Positions 52,409-60,989 of a DNA stretch of 64,000 nt are shown one piece after another; positions within the stretch are counted from its first letter, which is position 1, and each line of letters begins with the position of its first letter. Under the pieces are notes generated by a model, which had not been told where the DNA came from, searched no databases, and saw nothing but the letters and a program-made list of their open reading frames with translations. The stretch spans positions 124,001 through 188,000 of the forward strand of contig NZ_CP107947.1 in NCBI RefSeq assembly GCF_036059255.1, written 5' to 3'. Source of the DNA: Micromonospora sp. NBC_00389 (GTDB lineage Bacteria > Actinomycetota > Actinomycetes > Mycobacteriales > Micromonosporaceae). A program made the position numbers and the translations under genes.

Positions 52409-54376
52409 ATGCCCCTGTCGTACCCCCGGCCCCACCGGCCGAACCATGCCCGCCGGCGCATCGCCGCCCTCACCGCGACCCTGGTCGCCGCCGGTCTCCT
52501 GGCCGCCTGCTCCGGCGACGACGGGCCGCAGCGCAGCGTCGACGCGTTTCTGGCCGGCTGGCGCAGTGGCGACCTCCAGGCGGTCGGCCTGGTCGACACG
52601 ACCGGCGCCAAGGTGCCGGCGGCCGAGGTGAGCCGCGAGATCAAGGAGCTCTCCGGTGAGCTGGCGGCCACCCCGCCCACGCTGACCCGCCGGGGCGAGC
52701 CGAAGGTCACCGCCGACATCGCGACCGTGCCGATCCGGGTGGAGTGGACCCTGCCCGGTCAGACCCGCTGGGCGTACGACCGGGAGGTGCGGCTCGTCCA
52801 GGGCGACGACGACCAGTGGCAGGTGACGTGGGAGCCCCGGGTGCTGCACGAGCAGCTCACGAAGGGTGACCGGCTGGGTCTGCGCCGCGACACCGGTCCC
52901 CGGGCCGGACTGCTGGACGCCGCCGGGCAGCCGATCGTGTCACCGCGTCCGGTGATCCGGGTGGGCGTGCAGCCGAACGGGGTCGCCGACATCAATAAGC
53001 TGGTCAAGGATCTCGACGCGGCCTTCAAGGCGATCCGCCCGGCGCTGGTCCCCGCGATCGACCTGACCGATCTGCCCTCGCGGGTGGCGAAGGCCGAGCC
53101 GGGCGCCTTCGTCGAGGTGGTGTCGCTGCGCGAGGAGGCGTACCTCCAGATCAAGCCCCGGATCTACGACCTGCCCGGCACCAAGTTCCAGTCCGACAAG
53201 ATCGACCTGGCGCCCACCCGGGAGTTCGCCCGGGCGCTGCTCGGCTCGGTCGATCAGGCGCAGGCCGACGACCTCGCCGCGCACCCGGACCGGTACGTCG
53301 CCGGCGACCTGGTCGGGCACGGCGGCTTGCAGGGCCGCTACGACGAGCGGCTGCGCGGCAACCCCGGGCTGACCGTGGTGGTCGAACGCCCGGACGAGGG
53401 CGGCAAGCTGGCACCCACCGGCACCGAGTTGTTCCGTCGGGAGCCGCAGCCCGGGCAGGCGCTGAAGACCACGCTGGACGTGGCCGCTCAGAACGCGGCC
53501 GACGGGGCACTGCGTGCGGAGCCCCGCCGATCGTCCCTGGTGGCGGTACGGATCAGCGACGGTGCGGTGCTCGCCGTGGCGAACGGCCCCGGGCCGGCCG
53601 GGGAGAACCTGGCCTTCACCGCCCAGGTGCCGCCGGGCTCCACGTTCAAGATGGTCAGCGCGCTGGGCCTGCTGGACCGGGGCGCGGTGACGCTGGACGG
53701 GCCGGTGAACTGCCCGAAGACCTTCACCGTCGACGGTCGCTCGTTCAAGAACTCGGACAATTTCCAGCTCGGCTCGGTGCCGTTCCGCACCGACTTCGCC
53801 AAGTCCTGCAACACCGCGTTCGCGGCGCTGGCGCCGAAGCTCGGCGGCGACGGGCTGGCCGCTGCCGGCCGCTCGCTGGGCCTGGAGGGGCAGTGGGACC
53901 TCGGCGCGGACGCGTTCACCGGCAAGGTGTCGACCGGCGGCAGCCCGGCCGAGCAGGCCGCCGCCTCGTTCGGGCAGGGCACCACGCTGGTCAGCCCGCT
54001 GGCCATGGCCGGCGCCACCGCCGCGGTCGCCCGAGGCCGGTTCGAGCAGCCGAAGCTGCTGATCGACCCGGCACCGGCCAAGCCCGCCGCAGCCGGCGAG
54101 CAGCTCAAGCCGGAATCGGTCGCGGCGCTGCGCACGATGATGCGCGAGGTGGTCACCGTCGGCACCGGCAGCGCGCTCAAGGACGTGCCGGGCGGCGAGG
54201 TGTACGGCAAGACCGGCACCGCCGAGTACGACGACAACCCGGCCCACACGCATGCCTGGTTCGTCGGTTGGCGGGGCGACGTCGCGTTCGCCGTCTTCGT
54301 GGAGAAGGGCGGCGCCAGCACCGCCTCGGCCGTGCCGATCGCCGAGCGCTTCCTGCGCGCCCTGCCGGCCCGCTGA
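52409..54376 (+). CDS. Class B penicillin-binding lipoprotein with MecA-N-like domain
   Basis: A 655-residue protein. A lipoprotein signal ends AGLLAAC at Cys34. An NTF2/MecA-N-like domain (about 40-150, SVDAFLAGWRSGDLQAVG...) and a PBP dimer domain follow. The transpeptidase domain has nucleophile Ser411 in GSTFK, Ser466 in SCN, and Lys601 in the KTG triad GKTGTAEY. It cross-links peptidoglycan outside the membrane; the N-terminal module resembles that of low-affinity PBPs. GGAAGGA stands 8 bp before ATG 52409. It is divergent from NAD-GDH. Confidence 0.92.
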   Translation: MPLSYPRPHRPNHARRRIAALTATLVAAGLLAACSGDDGPQRSVDAFLAGWRSGDLQAVGLVDTTGAKVPAAEVSREIKELSGELAATPPTLTRRGEPKVTADIATVPIRVEWTLPGQTRWAYDREVRLVQGDDDQWQVTWEPRVLHEQLTKGDRLGLRRDTGPRAGLLDAAGQPIVSPRPVIRVGVQPNGVADINKLVKDLDAAFKAIRPALVPAIDLTDLPSRVAKAEPGAFVEVVSLREEAYLQIKPRIYDLPGTKFQSDKIDLAPTREFARALLGSVDQAQADDLAAHPDRYVAGDLVGHGGLQGRYDERLRGNPGLTVVVERPDEGGKLAPTGTELFRREPQPGQALKTTLDVAAQNAADGALRAEPRRSSLVAVRISDGAVLAVANGPGPAGENLAFTAQVPPGSTFKMVSALGLLDRGAVTLDGPVNCPKTFTVDGRSFKNSDNFQLGSVPFRTDFAKSCNTAFAALAPKLGGDGLAAAGRSLGLEGQWDLGADAFTGKVSTGGSPAEQAAASFGQGTTLVSPLAMAGATAAVARGRFEQPKLLIDPAPAKPAAAGEQLKPESVAALRTMMREVVTVGTGSALKDVPGGEVYGKTGTAEYDDNPAHTHAWFVGWRGDVAFAVFVEKGGASTASAVPIAERFLRALPAR

Positions 54377-54410
54377 CCCGCCCAGGCACTGCGGTGATCC
54401 ACTCGCGAGG

Positions 54411-54458
54411 TCGCTGATGTTGGGGTGTCCGAGCCACTGGACACCCCAACATCGCCGA
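54411..54458. repeat. Long intergenic palindrome, copy 1
   Basis: Arms 54411-54430 and 54439-54458 (TCGCTGATGTTGGGGTGTCC and its near-exact reverse complement, one mismatch) with an 8-nt centre. It follows the PBP gene and can act as a terminator. It shares most of its arm with the palindrome at 62784-62832. Confidence 0.8.
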
Positions 54459-54491
54459 TATCGTCTCGATCACGGCCACCGGCCGCCCCCG

Positions 54492-54609
54492 CGTTGGGGC
54501 GGTCGGTGGGTCAGGCCGTGTCGACGTTGGGGCGGTCGGTAGGTCAGGCCGTGTCGGCGTTGGGGCGGCCGGTTGGTCAGGCCGTGTCGACGTTGGGGCG
54601 GTCGGTGGA
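54492..54609. repeat. 33-bp tandem repeats at the arginase-family 3' end
   Basis: Three full 33-bp units (54492-54524, 54525-54557, 54558-54590) and a partial fourth (54591-54609) share CGTTGGGGCGGTCGGT and GTCAGGCCGTGTCGA cores. Read on the minus strand each unit encodes TDRPNVDTA followed by TGA; the first unit in that direction is the real end of the arginase-family gene. Confidence 0.9.
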
Positions 54610-55893
54610 GTCCGGGGCGGCTGGCGAGGGCCGCCGCAGCAGACCCGGGCCGGCCGATGCGGGCGGGCCGACCGGTTCCCGCTCGACCGGAGGCGCGACG
54701 CCCGCCGGCTCCGCGTGCACCGACGCCAGGGTGCCGAGCGGCTCCGGCTCGGCGGGGGCCGGAACGCCGCGCGGCCGGCCCGACGGGCGGACGCCGGAGG
54801 GGCCGTCGGCGGGCGAACCGGCAGCGGCGGCGAGGTCGAGCGCGGCGGACTGCGCCTCGTCGACGGGCGCGGGACGCGCTCCGTCGGGCCGCTCGGGGGC
54901 AACCGCTGGCCGCCCCTTCCCGCGCCGCGGGGTGGGGGCGGCGGGGCGGGCCGACAGCAACCGGGGCGGTACCGCCTCCGGGGCGGTGACCGGGGCCAGG
55001 CCGGCCACCACGGTGTTGACGATCTCGGCGGCGTAGGAGCCGTCCGGGTCGTAGTCGGGGTCGAAGACGGTCAGCTCGACGCCCAGGCAGTGCGGAGTGT
55101 CCACCAGGCCGGCGAGCAGGATCTCCAGCTCGGCGAAGGCGATCCCGCCCGGGTCGGGCGCGTCCACGGCGGGCATCACGGCCGGGTCGAGCACGTCCAC
55201 GTCGATGTGCACCCAGTAGCCCGCGCAGTCGGCGAGTTGCTCGTGCGCCCACTGAGCCGTCCGGGCGGCGCCCTCGGCGCGCAGCGCGGGCACCGGCCGG
55301 GTGATGATCCCGGCCGCCTGGAGGTCGAGCCGGTACTCGTCCTGCGCCCGGATGCCGAGCACCACCACGTCGATGTCACGGAAGTAGGGTCGGCGTCCCT
55401 CCAGGGCGGCCAGGTCGGCCTGCCCCCGCCCGGTGACCAGGGCCAGGTCCTCGCCGGCCGCAGCACCCACGTAGGAGGCGTTGCCGGGGTGCCGGAAGTC
55501 GGAGTGCCCGTCCACGAAGACCAGCCCGATCCGCCCGCCGACCGCCTCACCGAGGCGGTGCATGGCCAGCGCCGAGCCGAGCAGCACCGAGCAGTCGCCG
55601 CCCAGCACCACCGGGAACTCGCCCCGGTCGATGATCGAGCCGATCCGCTCGGCGAGCGCCATCGAGTAGTCGGCGATCTCCCGGGCGTGGCACACCCCGT
55701 CGCCGGGCCGCCAGTCGCCCGGGTCGTACCGGGGCGGGGTGAGGCAGCCTGCGTCGCGGGCCCGCAGCCGGGCCAGCAGGTCGTGGTCCCGCAGCGCACC
55801 GGGCGCCTTGCCGCAGCCCGGGACCGAGGTGGACGTGGGCGGCCGCAGACCAAGATTTGTCGGCGCGTCGAGGACGGCGATCCGGCGCATCAT
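54577..55893 (-). CDS. Arginase/agmatinase-family protein with disordered tail
   Basis: A 438-residue protein. Residues about 1-300 are a ureohydrolase fold with metal motifs VFVDGHSDFRHP and HIDVDVLDP, matching arginase Asp124/His126/Asp128 and Asp232/Asp234. The first motif reads GGDCS where GGDHS is usual, so the His101 ligand position is Cys. The last ~135 residues are Pro/Ala/Arg-rich and end inside 33-bp tandem repeats. It probably hydrolyses a guanidino or related compound, but the ligand change makes the substrate uncertain. ATG 55893 or 55890 is the start. Confidence 0.82.
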   Translation of the reverse strand: MMRRIAVLDAPTNLGLRPPTSTSVPGCGKAPGALRDHDLLARLRARDAGCLTPPRYDPGDWRPGDGVCHAREIADYSMALAERIGSIIDRGEFPVVLGGDCSVLLGSALAMHRLGEAVGGRIGLVFVDGHSDFRHPGNASYVGAAAGEDLALVTGRGQADLAALEGRRPYFRDIDVVVLGIRAQDEYRLDLQAAGIITRPVPALRAEGAARTAQWAHEQLADCAGYWVHIDVDVLDPAVMPAVDAPDPGGIAFAELEILLAGLVDTPHCLGVELTVFDPDYDPDGSYAAEIVNTVVAGLAPVTAPEAVPPRLLSARPAAPTPRRGKGRPAVAPERPDGARPAPVDEAQSAALDLAAAAGSPADGPSGVRPSGRPRGVPAPAEPEPLGTLASVHAEPAGVAPPVEREPVGPPASAGPGLLRRPSPAAPDSTDRPNVDTA

Positions 55894-55916
55894 GAGCTCC
55901 CGTCCTCGGTGGTCGG

Positions 55917-55942
55917 GCGGGCCGGCCGGAACGCCGGCCCGC
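55917..55942 (-). terminator. Hairpin after the TPR-thioredoxin gene
   Basis: GCGGGCCGGC (55917-55926) and GCCGGCCCGC (55933-55942) form a perfect 10-bp stem with a 6-nt loop, between the thioredoxin-like gene and the arginase-family gene. Confidence 0.6.
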
Positions 55943-55959
55943 GCTGGCGTGCTACGAAC

Positions 55960-56883
55960 TCAGAACAGGGCGCTGGCCAGAGCCCGGCGCGCCGAGGCGA
56001 CCGCCGGATCGTCGGGGCCGGCGATGGTGAACAGCGAGACCAGGTGCTGGCGTGCCGTCTCGCGGTCCTCGCCGGCGGTGCGCCGGACCAGGCCGACCAG
56101 CCGGGCGTACGCCTGCTCGGCCATGCCGCTGAGCACCTCGATGTCGGCGGCCAGCAGTTGGGCCGCAACGTCGTCGGGAGCGCTCTCGGCGGCGGCCAGC
56201 GCGGCGGTCGGGTCGGCGCCGGCCACCCGGCGGGCCACCCCGACCTGGGCCAGACCGGCCTCGGCCGCGGCATCCGCCGGGGAGTCGGCCAGGATCTTGC
56301 GGTACGCCCGCTCGGCGGCGTCCAGGTCGCCGCTCATCAGCGCGTCGTCCGCCTCGTCGAGGCGCGGGTCCTCCGGCTCGGCGACAGCCACGCCACCGGC
56401 CTTGAGCACGGCCTGGAGCCACTGGCGCAACTGCGCCTCGGGCACCACGCCGGAGAAAGCGTCGATCGGCTGGCCGCCGACCACCGCGTAGACCATGGGG
56501 ATGCCCTGGACCCGGAACATCTGGGCGATCCGCGGACTTTCCTGCACGTCGACCCGGGCGAGCACCCACGCGCCGCCACTCTCGGCGGCCAGCCGCTCCA
56601 GCACCGGGGCGAACTCGTCGCTCTCCGGGAAGCCGGCCGCGCCGAAGAAGACGATGACCGGCAGGGCCATCGACCGTTCGAGCACGTCGGCCTGGATGGT
56701 GGCCTCGGTGACGTCGACGATGGCGGCGTTACCGCCAGCGGTGGGCGCGCCGGGGGCGCCTGCGGACGGGCCGCCCTGCGGGGGTGTGCCGGGACGGGTA
56801 CTGGCTGGTGCGGGGCCGCGCAGCGTGCTGAGGTCGACCGCGCCGCGGGTGAAGATCGACGAGGTGATCCGTGGGTCGCTCAT
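55960..56883 (-). CDS. Tetratricopeptide thioredoxin-like protein (CnoX/YbbN-like) without CxxC
   Basis: A 307-residue protein. A disordered N-terminus (to about 50) is followed by a thioredoxin fold (about 55-165) with VIVFFGAAGFPESDEF at the active-site position, so the redox CxxC is missing. The cis-Pro region is GIPMVYAVVGG. TPR helices follow (DEADDALMSGDLDAAERAYRKIL, GLAQVGVARR). It resembles redox-inactive actinobacterial CnoX-type co-chaperones that hand clients to chaperones. ATG 56883 lies at a plausible spacing. Confidence 0.88.
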   Translation of the reverse strand: MSDPRITSSIFTRGAVDLSTLRGPAPASTRPGTPPQGGPSAGAPGAPTAGGNAAIVDVTEATIQADVLERSMALPVIVFFGAAGFPESDEFAPVLERLAAESGGAWVLARVDVQESPRIAQMFRVQGIPMVYAVVGGQPIDAFSGVVPEAQLRQWLQAVLKAGGVAVAEPEDPRLDEADDALMSGDLDAAERAYRKILADSPADAAAEAGLAQVGVARRVAGADPTAALAAAESAPDDVAAQLLAADIEVLSGMAEQAYARLVGLVRRTAGEDRETARQHLVSLFTIAGPDDPAVASARRALASALF

Positions 56884-56976
56884 GGTTACCTAGTCTCGCA
56901 CGTGAGCCCGCGATCTCAGCTCACCCGCAACCCCGACGTTGCAACTCTCACGCCCACCAACCTGCGCCGCCCCCAA

Positions 56977-57048
56977 CCCCCGTGATCATGCACTTTCTGT
57001 CCCCGAGACGCGGCATATGTCGGGGCAGAAAATGCAAGATCACGGGGG
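56977..57048 (-). terminator. Long imperfect hairpin downstream of the mutase gene
   Basis: CCCCCGTGATC...TTTCTG.CCCC (from 56977) pairs with its reverse complement ending at 57048, about 27 bp with three mismatches and a 17-nt loop. It lies 18 bp past the mutase stop. Its arm sequence looks like a dispersed intergenic repeat and not a minimal terminator. Confidence 0.75.
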
Positions 57049-57065
57049 GTCGGGGCGGTGGAGGG

Positions 57066-58754
57066 TCAGAAGCGGGCGGGTTCGCGGTAGGTGCCCCATT
57101 CGGCGCGCAGAGCGTCGCAGATCTCGCCGAGGGTGGCTTCGACGCGGACCGCGTCCAGCATGGCGGGGATCATGTTCTGGTCGGTGCGGCCGACCTCGAC
57201 CATCCGGGCCACCGCCGCGCGGACCGCCGACTCGTCCCGGGCGCTCTTGCGCTCGGCGAGCACCCGGCGCTGCTCCAGCTCCACCTCGTGCGAGATGCGC
57301 AGGATCTCCAGCTCCTTGGCGACCGTGCCGGTGTGGCAGTTGACGCCGACGATCTTCTTGTCGCCCTTCTCCAGCGCCTGCTGGTAGACGAAGGCCGACT
57401 CGGCGATGTGCCCGGTGAACCAGCCGTCCTCGATGCCGCGCAGGATGCCGGAGGTCATCGGGCCGATCTGGTGCGGGCCCTCGCCGCCGAGCTGCCTGAT
57501 CCGGGCGAAGATCTCCTCCGCCTCGGCCTCGATCTTGTCGGTGAGCGCCTCGACGTACCAGGAGCCGCCGAGCGGGTCGGCCACGTTGACCACACCGGTC
57601 TCCTCCATCAACACCTGCTGGGTACGCAGGGCGATCTCGGCGGACTCGTCGGTGGGCAGCGCCAGGGTCTCGTCCAGCGCGTTGGTGTGCAGCGAGTTGG
57701 TCCCGCCGAGCACCGCGGCCAGCGCCTCGACGGCGGTGCGTACGACGTTGTTGACCGGCTGCTGGGCGGTCAGCGACACCCCGGCGGTCTGCGTGTGGAA
57801 CCGCAGCCAGAGGGCCTTCTCGCTGGTCGCGCCGTAGACCTCGCGCAGCCAGCGGGCCCAGATCCGGCGGGCAGCCCGGAACTTGGCGATCTCCTCGAAG
57901 AAGTCGACGTGCGAGTCGAAGAAGAAGCTCAGCCCCGGCGCGAAGACGTTGACGTCGAGCCCTCGGCTCAGCCCCAGCTCCACGTAGCCGAACCCGTCAG
58001 CCAGGGTGTACGCCAACTCCTGCGCGGCGGTCGAGCCGGCCTCGCGGATGTGGTAGCCGGAGACCGACAGCGGCTTGTAGCGCGGGATCTCCCCGGCGCA
58101 GTACTCCATCAGGTCGCCGATGAGGCGCAGGTGCGGCTCGGGGTCGAAGAGCCACTCCTTCTGCGCGATGTACTCCTTGAAGATGTCGGTCTGCAGGGTG
58201 CCATCCAGCTTGGACAGGTCGGCGCCCTGCCGCTCGGCGGCGACCAGGTACATGCAGAACACCGGCACGGCCGGGCCGGAAATGGTCATCGAGGTGGTGA
58301 CGCTGGCCAGGTCGATGCCGTCGAAGAGCGCCTCCATGTCGGTGGCGGTGTCGATGGCGACGCCGCAGTGGCCGACCTCGCCGAGCGCCTGCGGGTCGTC
58401 CGAGTCGCGGCCCATCAGGGTCGGCATGTCGAACGCGACCGAGAGGCCACCACCGCCGGCACCGAGGATCATCTTGTAGCGCTCGTTGGTCTGCTGGGCG
58501 TTGCCGAAGCCGGCGAACTGCCGGATCGTCCAGGTCCGCCCGCGGTAGCCGGTCGGATGGAGACCCCGGGTGTACGGGTACTCGCCCGGCCAGCCGATCC
58601 GCTCGAAGCCCGGGTACGCGGCACCCTCCGGCGGTCCGTAGACCGGGTCGACCGGCATCCCGGAGAGCGTGGTGAAGTCCGCGTCCCGCTTACGCGCGGA
58701 GTCGTACCGGGCCTGCCAGCGTGCCCGTCCGGCGGCGATCTCGTCGGCGTCCAT
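57066..58754 (-). CDS. icmA: Isobutyryl-CoA mutase large subunit (IcmA-type acyl-CoA mutase)
   Basis: A 562-residue B12-dependent acyl-CoA mutase catalytic subunit: [19 protein letters not shown], then TLMGRDSDD and [18 protein letters not shown]. It lacks the cobalamin-binding DxHxxG domain, so it needs a separate small subunit, as IcmA/IcmB do. Residue 80 is Phe and residue 198 is Gln, the two positions that distinguish IcmA from methylmalonyl-CoA mutase (Tyr and Arg there). It should interconvert isobutyryl-CoA and n-butyryl-CoA. ATG 58754 follows GGAGGAG. No icmB is in the window. Confidence 0.88.
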   Translation of the reverse strand: MDADEIAAGRARWQARYDSARKRDADFTTLSGMPVDPVYGPPEGAAYPGFERIGWPGEYPYTRGLHPTGYRGRTWTIRQFAGFGNAQQTNERYKMILGAGGGGLSVAFDMPTLMGRDSDDPQALGEVGHCGVAIDTATDMEALFDGIDLASVTTSMTISGPAVPVFCMYLVAAERQGADLSKLDGTLQTDIFKEYIAQKEWLFDPEPHLRLIGDLMEYCAGEIPRYKPLSVSGYHIREAGSTAAQELAYTLADGFGYVELGLSRGLDVNVFAPGLSFFFDSHVDFFEEIAKFRAARRIWARWLREVYGATSEKALWLRFHTQTAGVSLTAQQPVNNVVRTAVEALAAVLGGTNSLHTNALDETLALPTDESAEIALRTQQVLMEETGVVNVADPLGGSWYVEALTDKIEAEAEEIFARIRQLGGEGPHQIGPMTSGILRGIEDGWFTGHIAESAFVYQQALEKGDKKIVGVNCHTGTVAKELEILRISHEVELEQRRVLAERKSARDESAVRAAVARMVEVGRTDQNMIPAMLDAVRVEATLGEICDALRAEWGTYREPARF

Positions 58755-59034
58755 GCGCAGGGCTCCTCCTCGGGTCCTCGACTGCACATCGAGTGTAGAG
58801 CCCTCGCCTGAACGATCGCTAAGTCACGCCGTACCCGTGGGTAACGTGAGCTGGGCGGTTTCCATTCGACGGCAGGCCGAGTGCGTGGACCGAGTCGGTG
58901 AGGGTGCCGGCGCGACGGTGGCCGTTGCCACCGTCGCACCGGAATGAGAGGCCGCCGGTGGCACGGCGGGCGATTGTCATCCCCCTACGATGGCCACCTG
59001 CGGCCCACCGCCAGCCGAGGTCAGGAGACTGATC

Positions 59035-59292
59035 TCAGTAGCGGGTCTTCACGAGGAACTGGTAACCAAGCAACTTGGTGCCGTTGTAGTTGTACATCGG
59101 CCAGCACTGCTGGGGCGACGTCCACGACGAGACGTACGTCGGCCTCGCCGCTTTGCACGCCGACATCGTCGGGTACATCGGGCTGTTGTAGTCCGCAAGA
59201 GCGGGCGAGGCGGTGCCCAGCACCAAGCCGCCAGCCAAGGCGACAGCAGCGATGAGGGTGCGGGGGCGGGGGTGACGCGAGTTCTTCGCCAT
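59035..59292 (-). CDS. Small secreted two-Cys protein, unknown function
   Basis: An 85-residue protein with a Sec signal peptide ending ASPALA-D at about residue 33. The mature ~52 residues contain two Cys (SACKA and QQCWP) and many Tyr, Trp and Pro, consistent with one disulphide. No family recognised. It is monocistronic, between the mutase and Asp23 genes. Confidence 0.68.
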   Translation of the reverse strand: MAKNSRHPRPRTLIAAVALAGGLVLGTASPALADYNSPMYPTMSACKAARPTYVSSWTSPQQCWPMYNYNGTKLLGYQFLVKTRY

Positions 59293-59404
59293 CCTTACTC
59301 CATTCCTGGTGAACCGTCCATTATGGATCTTGACACCAGGAGCTTAAGGCACCCACCGGGACGCGCACGCCGGGCGTCTACCTCTGCGGCCGCCCTGTCG
59401 GAGG

Positions 59405-59815
59405 TCAGGCCGTCGGAGCCGCGGCCCCGCCCATCTCCACGTCGTCGACCCGAATGTTGACCTCGTCGACCCGCAGCCCGTACGCCTCGACCGCCTCGGT
59501 GACCCGGGCCCGCACCTGGCCGGTCACCTCCGGCACCGGCTGGCCGGCCTGGATCACCAGCACCAGGTTGACCACAGCCGCGTTCCCGGTCACGTGGGCC
59601 GAGCAGCCCCGCCGGGCATCGCCCACCTCATCCAGCCCCACCTTGTCGAGGAACGAGTTGAAGAACCGGGCGACGTCCCCACCAAGCTCGGCCACCCCGG
59701 GCACCGCGCGGGCCGCCGCTACGGCGATCTTCTCGATCACCTCGTCGGAGACCTGCGTCGACCCACCGGCCGCCGCCGACACCGTGGTCAGCTCTCGCGT
59801 CGCCTCGTCACTCAC
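59405..59815 (-). CDS. Asp23/Gls24-family envelope stress response protein
   Basis: A 136-residue protein with the Asp23 signature: VSDEVIEKIAVAAARAVPGVAEL at about 22-44, then GNAAVVNLVLVIQAGQPVPEVTGQVRARVTEAVEAYGLRVDEVNIRVDDVEM. In actinomycetes such proteins associate with the membrane and are linked to envelope homeostasis. GTG 59815 is favoured by GGGGAG; the longer frame to 59842 lacks such a site. Confidence 0.87.
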   Translation of the reverse strand: MSDEATRELTTVSAAAGGSTQVSDEVIEKIAVAAARAVPGVAELGGDVARFFNSFLDKVGLDEVGDARRGCSAHVTGNAAVVNLVLVIQAGQPVPEVTGQVRARVTEAVEAYGLRVDEVNIRVDDVEMGGAAAPTA

Positions 59816-59929
59816 GTCCCGCTCCCCTGCTCTTCGCGCCACCGCACTGGCACACGCCCGACCCCCACCGCCGTGGGGCGGTGCGAGCCTACAAGGGCGC
59901 CGGGATGTCGGGGTGTCCCTGGTGGACGG

Positions 59930-60952
59930 TCAGCGGGCGAGCTGGGAGAGCAGGGTATCCGCCGCCGCGTACGGGTCGAGCGCGCCCTCAGCCACCTTGG
60001 CGGCGAGCGTGGGCAGCTCCGTACCGTCGCGCAGTGAGCCGATCCGGGCACGGAGCACGCCGAGCGCGATGGCCTCGATCTCGGCGGCGGCCCGCGTCTC
60101 CTGGCGGTGGCGCAGCTCGCCGTGCTCGACCAGCCAGCCACGGTGCTTGTCGATCGCGGCGGCGATGTCGTCGATGCCCTCGCCCCGCGCGGCGACCGAG
60201 CGGACCACCTGCGGCCGCCACTGCCCCGGGCCGCGCTCACCGAGGGCGATCATGCCCTGGATGTCGCGGACCGTGGCGTCGACGCCGTCCCGGTCGGCCT
60301 TGTTGACCACGAACACGTCGGCGATCTCCAGGATGCCGGCCTTGACCGCCTGGATCGCGTCGCCCATGCCGGGGGCGAGCAGCACCAGCGTGGTGTCGGC
60401 CAGCGACGCGACCTCCACCTCAGCCTGGCCGACGCCGACGGTCTCCACCAGCACCACGTCGCAGCCGGCGCCCTCCAGCACCCGGACCGCCTGCGGCGTC
60501 GCGGCGGCCAGCCCGCCGAGGTGCCCACGGCTGGACATCGACCGGATGTAGACGCCCGGGTCGGTGGCGTGGTCCTGCATCCGCACCCGGTCGCCGAGGA
60601 TCGCCCCGCCGGTGAACGGGCTGGACGGGTCGACCGCCAGCACGCCGACCCGGTGCCCGCGCGCCCGCAGCGCGCGGACCAGCTCATTGGTGGTGGTCGA
60701 CTTGCCCACCCCGGGCGAACCGGTCAGCCCGACCACCTGGGCCTGCCCGGCGTAGGGCGCGAGCGCCGCCGCGATCTCCGGCAGCAGATCGTCGCCGTTC
60801 TCCACCAGCGTGATCAGCCGGGCCACCGCGCGGGGGTCGCCCGCGCGGGCCCGCTCGACCAGCAGCGGTACGTCCCGGCTACGGCGCACCGACGAGGCGC
60901 CCGGCGCCGGAACGTGCTCGACCGCTTCGCTCACTGTGCCATTTTCGTTCAC
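59930..60952 (-). CDS. meaB: Acyl-CoA mutase GTPase chaperone MeaB
   Basis: A 340-residue G3E GTPase. P-loop GLTGSPGVGKSTTTNELV, then VLAVDPSSPFTGGAILGDRVRM, VLVETVGVGQAEVEVASLAD, VVNKADRDG and C-terminal helices. MeaB proteins load, gate and protect B12-dependent acyl-CoA mutases. It is encoded near the IcmA-type mutase and just after the thiolase. GTG 60952 is used; GTG 60934 and an ATG at 61021 overlapping the thiolase are alternatives. Confidence 0.93.
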   Translation of the reverse strand: MNENGTVSEAVEHVPAPGASSVRRSRDVPLLVERARAGDPRAVARLITLVENGDDLLPEIAAALAPYAGQAQVVGLTGSPGVGKSTTTNELVRALRARGHRVGVLAVDPSSPFTGGAILGDRVRMQDHATDPGVYIRSMSSRGHLGGLAAATPQAVRVLEGAGCDVVLVETVGVGQAEVEVASLADTTLVLLAPGMGDAIQAVKAGILEIADVFVVNKADRDGVDATVRDIQGMIALGERGPGQWRPQVVRSVAARGEGIDDIAAAIDKHRGWLVEHGELRHRQETRAAAEIEAIALGVLRARIGSLRDGTELPTLAAKVAEGALDPYAAADTLLSQLAR

Positions 60953-60989
60953 GACTGCGGGGCTCGCAGAACCGGCTCGCTCCTCGCGC

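Noticed and set aside
57066..58754. Methylmalonyl-CoA mutase
   Set aside because: Phe80 and Gln198 and lack of B12 domain fit IcmA better.
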